From positions 1-12,990 of the forward strand of contig DCUH01000132.1 in assembly GCA_002327765.1 (NCBI GenBank): 12,990 nt of DNA, written 5' to 3'. Of the stretch, positions 7,190-12,990 are shown piece after piece (the stretch's first letter is position 1; every line of letters begins with the position of its first letter). The stretch comes from a bacterium UBA2219. Lineage in GTDB: Bacteria > Desulfobacterota > Deferrimicrobia > Deferrimicrobiales > Deferrimicrobiaceae. A model generated the notes under the pieces. That model searched no databases, was not told where the DNA came from, and was given only the letters and a program-made list of their open reading frames with translations. Position numbers and translations under genes: made by a program.

Positions 7190-7657
7190 ATGTGGCCTTA
7201 CCTGCTGGCGGGCGGAGCCACGCTCTTGAGCATGAACGCGAACCGTAAAGCCGCCGGAGCCGAGATCGATGCCGGATCGGCCGACCTGTCGAGCGCCCTG
7301 CTGTCCGGGCATTTCCGGGAGAAGGGTATCCGGGAGAAGCGGGACCGCGTGCTGGGCGCGATGCGAGCTCGAGCGGCGGCTTCCGGGGTCGAAATGGCCG
7401 GATCCCCGCTCGAGGTCCTGCTGAGTTCCGCCGCCCAGGCGGAGCGGGACCTGGTCATCTCGCGGCACATCACGGAGCGCAACGCCGACGCCGCCCGGGC
7501 GAGGATCTCCAGCGGAGTGGCGGCGAAGAAGCAGGCGGGAGCTGCCGGGCTGCTGCGGCTCGGGGCGCTGGGGTTTGCCGCGGGGAAGGACTTCAAGGCC
7601 GGATACCAGCCGCCAGGAGGGCCTGACGACTGGATGAAAGAATACGGGTGGGACTGA
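7190..7657 (+). CDS. Internal virion protein, T7 gp14-like (ejection protein)
   Basis: The product has 155 residues, shorter than the 196 of T7 gp14. The ATG at 7190, two bases after the nozzle stop, follows a G-rich stretch (GTGGGGG) and gives MWPYLLAGGATLLSMNANRK. An upstream in-frame ATG at 7154 lies inside the nozzle gene and is rejected. The N-terminus is hydrophobic. The rest is mostly Ala/Arg-rich helix, with the pattern 'r....ga.rAraAaSGvemaGSP.evl..sa.qaerd', typical of small podoviral internal proteins. In T7, gp14 is ejected first and makes a pore in the outer membrane. The link to gp14 rests on size, helical pattern and position right after the nozzle gene; sequence identity to T7 itself is probably very low. 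Confidence 0.7.
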   Translation: MWPYLLAGGATLLSMNANRKAAGAEIDAGSADLSSALLSGHFREKGIREKRDRVLGAMRARAAASGVEMAGSPLEVLLSSAAQAERDLVISRHITERNADAARARISSGVAAKKQAGAAGLLRLGALGFAAGKDFKAGYQPPGGPDDWMKEYGWD

Positions 7658-7660
7658 CCT

Positions 7661-9031
7661 ATGGACATCGGCAAATACGTCTCTTCGCTTGATGCCCCCG
7701 CGGCTTCCGGAATCCCGCGTGCCACGCCCGAGGAATACGGAGGGGCGTCCGCTGCGGGAATGGGCGTCCTGGCGAAGGAAGCGCTCGAGTACGACCAGGC
7801 CTTCACCGCCCAGGCGGACGACGTGCAGCGGGCGCAGGATGTCTCCCGGCTGTCGATGGACGTACACAAAGCGGTCGCCGACCTGGACAACGCCCTCGAG
7901 GAGAGGCCCGACTGGAAGACGCACGAGGCCAACTGGACGAAGGGATTTTCGAAGATCCGGGAGCAGGCGCTTTCCGGGATCAACGATCCGATCGTGAAAA
8001 GGGGCGCCCTGCAGCAGCTCGGATCCATCGAGGCCTCCGGCTACGTCCGGGCGAAGGCTCGCAAGCGCCAGCTGTTCGTGGATTCCTCGAAGGCCGGGCT
8101 GGAGAACACCCTGCAGGACGCCATGGAAGGCGCGGCGCAGGTAAAGGATCCGGCGGCGTTGATCGCCCTGGGCGTCGGCGCGATCCGGTCTTCCGTCGTC
8201 GGGGGCGTGATCAGCGCGGAGGAGGGGGCGAAGACCGAGAATGACTTTATCGAAGGCGTTCAGGTGGGGTTCGCAAAGCGCGACATCCTGGCGGACCCGA
8301 TGGTCTACTTCGCGAAGCGGAAGACGGGGGAGTATTCCCAGGTTGGCATCGGCAAGATCGACCTGCTGGATCAGCAGGCCATTCGCCAGATCGAGCATAA
8401 CAACCGGATGGCGGAGCAGCAGGTGAAGAAGGCGCAGGAGAAGCGCTCCGCGGAGGTCCTCGCGGGGGTCGAAGCGGGAGCGGTCGACGACGCTGCTCTG
8501 GACGACGCCTTCCTGGGTCCAACGCGGGACCCGAACTTCACCCCGGAGATCACCCCGGACGCCTACAAGGAGGGGAAGGTCAAGCTGGCCGCCCGCCGGC
8601 GGGAGGGGGGGTTCCGGAACCCCGGTATGACGAATTCCTACAAGATCGAGCTGTCCCTGAATCCCCACCGGTATTCCGACCAGGCGATCGTGGGGCTGTC
8701 CGCGAAGGGGCTCCATCCGGGAGACGTGCTCGACCTGCTGGAGTACAAGCGGGGGAGGATCGACGACCTGCAGAAGATGCCCCCGGGGGCGTCCTCGGGG
8801 ATGGATATGATTCGGACGGCGGTCCCCCGTGGGTTCATGAACACGATGACGGATAAAACCCGGGCGCAGCTGATCGCCGACGAGCAGGAGTACATCCGGC
8901 GGGTGAAGAAGGACCCGGGCCGGTGGTTCGAGATCGCCTCCGACATCTCCAACCGCTGGAAGACGGTGAAAAACCCCATGGGCACGGGCGCGGAAGACCT
9001 CAAAAAAGCCCTGGAAGAGGCGGGTAAATGA
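7661..9031 (+). CDS. Internal virion protein, T7 gp15-like position (ejection protein)
   Basis: The product has 456 residues, mainly charged helix, with no signal peptide or membrane span; T7 gp15 has 747. The middle contains a motif I associate with ejection proteins of diverse podoviruses: GAIRSSVVGGVISAEEGAKT, then DFIEGVQVGFAKRDILADP ('g.is.eea......f......i..dP'). Near the C-terminus are RTAVPRGFMNTMTDKTRAQL and a basic, Trp-containing tail. No lysozyme, transglycosylase or protease signature was seen. The C-terminal end overlaps the start of the next gene by ATGA, so the two are probably made in step. In T7, gp15 together with gp16 builds the periplasmic tube for DNA entry; the same role is inferred here from gene order. 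Confidence 0.68.
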   Translation: MDIGKYVSSLDAPAASGIPRATPEEYGGASAAGMGVLAKEALEYDQAFTAQADDVQRAQDVSRLSMDVHKAVADLDNALEERPDWKTHEANWTKGFSKIREQALSGINDPIVKRGALQQLGSIEASGYVRAKARKRQLFVDSSKAGLENTLQDAMEGAAQVKDPAALIALGVGAIRSSVVGGVISAEEGAKTENDFIEGVQVGFAKRDILADPMVYFAKRKTGEYSQVGIGKIDLLDQQAIRQIEHNNRMAEQQVKKAQEKRSAEVLAGVEAGAVDDAALDDAFLGPTRDPNFTPEITPDAYKEGKVKLAARRREGGFRNPGMTNSYKIELSLNPHRYSDQAIVGLSAKGLHPGDVLDLLEYKRGRIDDLQKMPPGASSGMDMIRTAVPRGFMNTMTDKTRAQLIADEQEYIRRVKKDPGRWFEIASDISNRWKTVKNPMGTGAEDLKKALEEAGK

Positions 9032-12000
9032 GCGACGACCTGGGCGCGCGGTACATCGAACGCTGGAAGAACGAATACACCCCGGCCGTCAACGGGGAAG
9101 AGCCCCGCATGATCACGGCGCAGGACCGCCTGGCAGCCGCGTTCAACTCCCGGGAGCAGGCGAAGCCCTCCGCCGCCGTGGACGTCCGCGGCGTAGCCGG
9201 CGCCAAGCCCGCGGGGAACATCGCCGGCGAGGGGGGAAACACCGATAACCTCATCGACATCGCCAAGGGGGCCGCCCGGACGGCGGTCGAGCTGTTCGGC
9301 TTCCCCGGGCGGGCGATGGCGGAGCTGGGAGCGTCCGGCGCCGGGAGCAGGATGATCATGGGGGCGTCGCAGCAGGCCCCTCCGGGGTACGGAGTGGGCG
9401 ACGACCTGGTCATGGGCGCGGACATCGGCCCCCTGGACGCGAGCCCGGAGCATCAGGCGAAGATCCAGCAGGTGATCGACAACGCCTTCGAGGAAGCGAA
9501 GACGTTCATCGCCGGAGCGCCCACGGAGGGGTCGGAGGCCACGGAGCAGGTCCTCGGGTTCCCGTTTCAGGTGCTGTCGTATCCCGCACAGAAGGTCGGG
9601 GAGTACGTTCTCGAGCTCACCGGCGACCCGTTCATCGGCAAGGCCGCGGAGCTGGCCACCCTGACCGGCACGTTCAAGGCCGCGCACGCCGCCGGGAAGA
9701 TCAAGGCGGAGGACCTGGGCAAGCTGAAAGAGATGATCCCCAGCAAGCTCCTCGAGGAGCGGGGATCGCTCGACCTGACGCCGAAGAAGGGGCGGGAGGT
9801 CAAGCCCGCCGACTGGGATGCCTTCGAGAAGTCGCTGCGCGCGCCGATCGAGGGGAAGCCCGGGCGGCTGAACTACGACCGCATGGCGATCCCGGACTCG
9901 GTCAAGGAAGTCATGGCCGGGGTCGACCAACTCTACGGGAAGCGGATCGAAGAGACGATCGGCGAGCCGCGCACGCTGGCGAAGGTATACGAGGAGGCCA
10001 AGGCCTCTCCGATGACCATCCCTGAGCTGCTCCGGCATCCGGACAACGTCCCGATGACGGATCTGGACATCACCCGGGCCCGGCTGCTGCACGGCGCCGT
10101 GGCCTCCTACACGCGGGAGATGGCTGAGAAGGTGAAGGCCGGCGACGTGGAGGCCTCCGGCATGCTCGACGCGGCGCTGGCGCTGACCGCCCGGATCCAG
10201 GAGAAGAAGGAGGCGACCACCGCGGCGATCGCCCGCGGGCTGGGGGCGCATCGGATCATGACCGAAGTCGGCGATTACCAGGCGGCCGGAATGGCGAAGT
10301 ACGCGGAGAACCTCGCCCGGCTGAAAGCGAAGGGGATCGACGGGAAGACGGTGGCCGACGCGATCCTAAACATGGAGACGCCCGAGCAGCTGGCGACCTT
10401 CGCGAAAGGCCTGCAGCGGGCCACCACCCCGCAGATGTTCCTCGAGGTCTGGATCAACGGGCTCCTTTCCGGGCCGCAGACGCACGCGGCGAACATGACC
10501 GGCAACCTGGCGACGATGGCCCTGCTCGTGGAGGAGCGCCAGATGGCGGCCGCGCTGCCGTCCTGGGGGAAGGAACCCGGGGTGGCCATGGGCGAGGCTG
10601 GTGCCATGGTCCACGGCGCCGTCCTGGGGGTCGTCGACGGCCTGCGCCTGGCAGCGAAAACGATCAAAACGGGCGAGGACCAGTTCGGCTCCGGGAAGGT
10701 CGAGGCGCTCCTGACGAAGAACCAGCAGCCCATGCGCAAGGCGATCTCCGCGGAGAACCTCTCGGTGTCCGGCCCCATGGGGACGTATGTGGACTACCTC
10801 GGGGACGTGATCCGCCTCCCCGGAACGTTCCTGACCGCCGAGGATGCCTTCTTCAAGAGCATGGCGCAGCGGATGGAGCTGCACGCCCAGGCATACCGCC
10901 GCGCGACGACGGAGGGGCTGAAAGGCGAAGCCTTCGGGAAGAAGGTTCAGGAACTTCTCGACGCTCCGAAGGAAGAGATGTACGTATCGGCTGCCGAGTT
11001 CGCGGATTACGCCACGTTCACGAAAGCCCTGGGGGAGACCGGACAGGCCGCGCAGCGCTTCATCAATTCCCACCCGATGCTGAAGCTATTCCTCCCCTTC
11101 TACCGGACCCCCACGAACATCATGAAGTTCGTCGGCGAACGGACTCCCCTGGGGCTGCTTTCTGAAAGCGTGCGGTCCGATATCGCCCGGGGGGGAGCGA
11201 CGGGGCAGCTGGCCGTGGCGAAGCTCGTCAACGGCAGCCTCATCATGGGGGCGTCTGCCGTGCTGGCTCAGGGGGGTTACATCACCGGCTCCGGGCCGAA
11301 GAACCGCGCGCAGAGGGACCTGTGGCTGTCTGCCGGCTGGCAGCCCTACTCGTTGAACATCGGCGGCAAGTATTACGACATGTCCCGGCTCGAGCCTGTC
11401 GGGACGCTCATGGGGATTGCAGCGGACATCGCGCTGATCAACGAGTTCAACCAGGGTGAGGTAGACGAGAAGGACATCGAGGACCTGGCGGTAGCTTCCG
11501 CCCTGGCGGGGTATCAGGTCTTCTCCATGAAATCGTACCTCTCCGGAGTGGGCGGATGGATGGAGGCGATCAACGACCCGGACCGACACGGCAGCCGCGT
11601 CATAAACCAGCTGGCCGGGTCCGTCATCCCGTCGGCCGTCTCCCAGCCGACACATGCGTACGTCGACCCCCACATCCGGGAGGTCCGAGGGGCGGTCGAC
11701 GCGGTCATGGCCCGGATCCCTGGGCTCTCCGACAATCTTGAGCCGAGGCTGGACCTGTTCGGTCGCCCCCGACTTCGCCCTGGGCGCCTGGGCCCCGACG
11801 TCGCTTCCCCAGTGCGGGTTTCGGAGGCGAAGAAGGATCCCGTTTTGGAAGAGATGAACCGCCTCGGGATGGCGATCGGAATGCCCTCCCGGTTTGTGAT
11901 GGGGAGGCGCCCGGGCGGGACGGGCATGTTCGGCGTCGGCGAAAAGGATTCCCCGTGGCACGGCGTGGAGCTCAAGCCCAAAGAGTATGGCATCTACGTG

Positions 12001-12330
12001 AAGCTGGCAGGCAACGCCTACAAGGAGGACACCGAGTTCGGCCGGGTGGGCGCGTACGACTTCCTCAAAGCCGCGATGAAATCCGAGGAGTACAAGGCGC
12101 TGCCGGAGGACCCCTCGGCTCCGATCGGGACGAAGCAGGCCTACGTCAAGAAGGTGATCTACCAGTACCGCATGGCCGCCCAGGAGTGGATGGCCGAGAA
12201 CAGCGAGCGGCTGTCGAAGGTTCGGGCGGTCAAGGAAATGCAGAAGATGCAGTTCGGGGAGACAGGGAAGAGGGGGGCCGGCCAGCCGGTCTCGGAGGAC
12301 CTCCTGAAAGGCCTGAACATCGGGCAGTAA
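9028..12330 (+). CDS. Large internal virion protein, T7 gp16-like position
   Basis: The product has 1100 residues, comparable with T7 gp16 (1318), the large ejected protein that spans the inner membrane and helps pull in DNA. GAGG 7 bases upstream supports the ATG. Conserved landmarks of large podoviral internal proteins are present: WINGLLSGPQTHAANMTGN at about 475-493, FLPFYRTPTNIMKFVGER at about 688-705, then a Gly/Ala-rich hydrophobic stretch at about 733-756 (LVNGSLIMGASAVLAQGG). RDLWLSAGWQPYSLNIGGKY follows, then DMSRLEPVGTLMGIAADIAL. The hydrophobic parts could insert in the host inner membrane. I see no N-terminal lytic transglycosylase domain such as T7 gp16 carries. The N-terminal third is helical and low in cysteine. 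It is the last gene before the terminator. Confidence 0.82.
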   Translation: MSDDLGARYIERWKNEYTPAVNGEEPRMITAQDRLAAAFNSREQAKPSAAVDVRGVAGAKPAGNIAGEGGNTDNLIDIAKGAARTAVELFGFPGRAMAELGASGAGSRMIMGASQQAPPGYGVGDDLVMGADIGPLDASPEHQAKIQQVIDNAFEEAKTFIAGAPTEGSEATEQVLGFPFQVLSYPAQKVGEYVLELTGDPFIGKAAELATLTGTFKAAHAAGKIKAEDLGKLKEMIPSKLLEERGSLDLTPKKGREVKPADWDAFEKSLRAPIEGKPGRLNYDRMAIPDSVKEVMAGVDQLYGKRIEETIGEPRTLAKVYEEAKASPMTIPELLRHPDNVPMTDLDITRARLLHGAVASYTREMAEKVKAGDVEASGMLDAALALTARIQEKKEATTAAIARGLGAHRIMTEVGDYQAAGMAKYAENLARLKAKGIDGKTVADAILNMETPEQLATFAKGLQRATTPQMFLEVWINGLLSGPQTHAANMTGNLATMALLVEERQMAAALPSWGKEPGVAMGEAGAMVHGAVLGVVDGLRLAAKTIKTGEDQFGSGKVEALLTKNQQPMRKAISAENLSVSGPMGTYVDYLGDVIRLPGTFLTAEDAFFKSMAQRMELHAQAYRRATTEGLKGEAFGKKVQELLDAPKEEMYVSAAEFADYATFTKALGETGQAAQRFINSHPMLKLFLPFYRTPTNIMKFVGERTPLGLLSESVRSDIARGGATGQLAVAKLVNGSLIMGASAVLAQGGYITGSGPKNRAQRDLWLSAGWQPYSLNIGGKYYDMSRLEPVGTLMGIAADIALINEFNQGEVDEKDIEDLAVASALAGYQVFSMKSYLSGVGGWMEAINDPDRHGSRVINQLAGSVIPSAVSQPTHAYVDPHIREVRGAVDAVMARIPGLSDNLEPRLDLFGRPRLRPGRLGPDVASPVRVSEAKKDPVLEEMNRLGMAIGMPSRFVMGRRPGGTGMFGVGEKDSPWHGVELKPKEYGIYVKLAGNAYKEDTEFGRVGAYDFLKAAMKSEEYKALPEDPSAPIGTKQAYVKKVIYQYRMAAQEWMAENSERLSKVRAVKEMQKMQFGETGKRGAGQPVSEDLLKGLNIGQ

Positions 12331-12352
12331 AAGGAACCGATTCGATCGACAG

Positions 12353-12378
12353 AGGCCCGCCTTCGAGCGGGCTTTTTC
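12353..12378 (+). terminator. Rho-independent terminator
   Basis: A perfect 6-bp GC stem (GCCCGC at 12355-12360, GCGGGC at 12367-12372) closes a 6-base loop (CTTCGA). It can be extended by G-T and A-T pairs at the base and is followed by TTTTT. It lies 22 bases after the stop of the large internal protein gene and would end the long late transcript, or attenuate it ahead of the fibre gene. Confidence 0.85.
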
Positions 12379-12384
12379 ATTTCC

Positions 12385-12390
12385 AGGAGG
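12385..12390 (+). promoter_or_regulatory. Ribosome-binding site AGGAGG for the tail fibre gene
   Basis: A perfect AGGAGG lies 5 bases before the ATG at 12396 and just after the terminator. It is one of the two strongest sites in the window, with AAGGAGG at 1401, and suggests high fibre output from whatever message reaches it. No convincing promoter fits in the 65 bases between the two genes. Confidence 0.85.
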
Positions 12391-12395
12391 CCACT

Positions 12396-12990
12396 ATGAC
12401 GATTTCCAGCACGGAGGTCCGGAAGGAATACACCGGCAACGCGTCGACGACCACGTTCCCGTTCTACGGCACGGTCTACGCGGTCACCGACATCGTCGTC
12501 CATGTGGCCGGGTCCCTGCAGACGCAGGGGGTGCACTACGACGTCGTCGGAACACTTCCCGGGCCGGTGAACGTCGTCTTCAGGACGGCCTACACCCCCG
12601 CCCTGGACGCCTCCGTGATCATCGAGTGCAACATCCCGGAGACGCAACTGACCGACCTTCCCGCCGCCGGACGGTACACGGAAGCGAACGTCGAGCAGAT
12701 GGCCGACAAGGCCACGCGGCTGATCCACCAGATCAAGGGCCGTTCTGTAATGCTCCCGCTGGGATCGCCGGTGGCTGGTCCGCTGGAGCTGCCGCAGCTG
12801 CTGCCGTCGAAGTTCATCCGGGTAAACGCCGCCGGCACGGGCCTTGAACTGGTGACCGCTTCGGAGGCCGACCTGGTCGGCATCCTCGACGATACGATCC
12901 CCAGCTGCGCGCAAGCCGCACTTCCTCCCGCAGGCACTTCGGGGCGGCTGCGGAAGTTGACGGACGCCGAGAGGGGGATCTTTGTCGACA
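12396..12990 (+). CDS. Tail fibre protein, T7 gp17-like N-terminal part (3'-truncated)
   Basis: The first 198 residues are present and the gene runs off the window. The N-terminus matches the T7-type tail-fibre attachment domain (Phage_T7_tail family): an opening EVRKEYTGNASTTTFPFYG, then VHYDVVG, an Ig-like beta pattern (VVFRTAYTPALDASVIIECN), and TDLPAAGRYTEANVEQMADK at about 86-105. That last segment is the typical 'tDfpaggr.ta..le.q.D......iqe' block. After a helix ending LIHQIKGRSVMLPLG, a linker contains SKFIRVNAAGTGLELV, a common fibre 'G.gLe' motif. At the very end, GRLRKLTDAERGIFVD resembles the 'GrL..vtD..rGlw.D' motif of distal fibre or appendage modules. In T7 this domain docks the trimeric fibre onto the adaptor-nozzle junction. 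The receptor-binding part lies beyond the window. Confidence 0.87.
   Translation, partial: MTISSTEVRKEYTGNASTTTFPFYGTVYAVTDIVVHVAGSLQTQGVHYDVVGTLPGPVNVVFRTAYTPALDASVIIECNIPETQLTDLPAAGRYTEANVEQMADKATRLIHQIKGRSVMLPLGSPVAGPLELPQLLPSKFIRVNAAGTGLELVTASEADLVGILDDTIPSCAQAALPPAGTSGRLRKLTDAERGIFVD

Noticed and set aside
7184..8716. 510-codon minus-strand ORF
   Set aside because: Antisense to the gp14-like and gp15-like genes; no domain pattern.
8638..10251. 537-codon minus-strand ORF opposite the ejection genes
   Set aside because: Antisense to two coherent genes, with Arg/Leu/Gly/Val-biased composition typical of GC-rich shadow frames and no ribosome-binding site context.
1..12990. tRNA genes, CRISPR arrays, insertion sequences, attachment sites
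   Set aside because: No cloverleaf, spaced direct repeats, transposase motifs or terminal repeats were seen on either strand by eye.

Overview
This window is a stretch of the late, virion-structure region of a T7-like (short-tailed, podovirus-type) phage or prophage. It is GC-rich, all genes lie on the + strand, and they are packed almost without gaps. The sequence alone does not name the host. Good Shine-Dalgarno sites (GGAGG/AGGAGG), Sec-type signal peptides and high GC suggest a GC-rich Gram-negative bacterium, possibly proteobacterial; that is inference. No integrase, attachment site, tRNA or host housekeeping gene is visible, so free phage and prophage cannot be told apart.

Layout. (1) 2-1276: 3' part of a repeat-rich phage structural or appendage protein that runs in from upstream. 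(2) 1276-4135: a four-gene cassette with no T7 counterpart. It holds a 45-residue Gly-Tyr-Trp-motif ORF, a short tail-fibre-like protein with a signal peptide, a 119-residue Cys-containing protein of unknown role, and a 581-residue exported multidomain protein with Ig-like domains and a DNRLRE/CBM96-like carbohydrate-binding-type domain. (3) 4137-7187: the tail tube, made of an adaptor (T7 gp11-like) and a nozzle (T7 gp12-like). (4) 7190-12330: three internal virion (ejection) proteins in the T7 order gp14-gp15-gp16. (5) 12353-12378: an intrinsic terminator. (6) 12396-end: a T7 gp17-type tail-fibre gene cut off by the window edge.

How it works together. The adaptor and nozzle would form the short tail on the portal. 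The three internal proteins would be ejected into the cell envelope to make the DNA channel. The gp17-like N-terminal domain would anchor the fibres to the tail. Stop/start junctions overlap or lie a few bases apart (ATGA or TGATG at 1276, 2390 and 9028), which implies one polycistronic late message up to the terminator. The fibre gene has its own strong ribosome-binding site just after the terminator.

The most unusual part is the cassette ahead of the tail-tube genes. Two of its four products look Sec-exported, which is odd for virion parts assembled in the cytoplasm. They could be surface proteins made by the infected or lysogenic cell, or fibres/adhesins with hydrophobic N-termini. The sequence does not decide between these.
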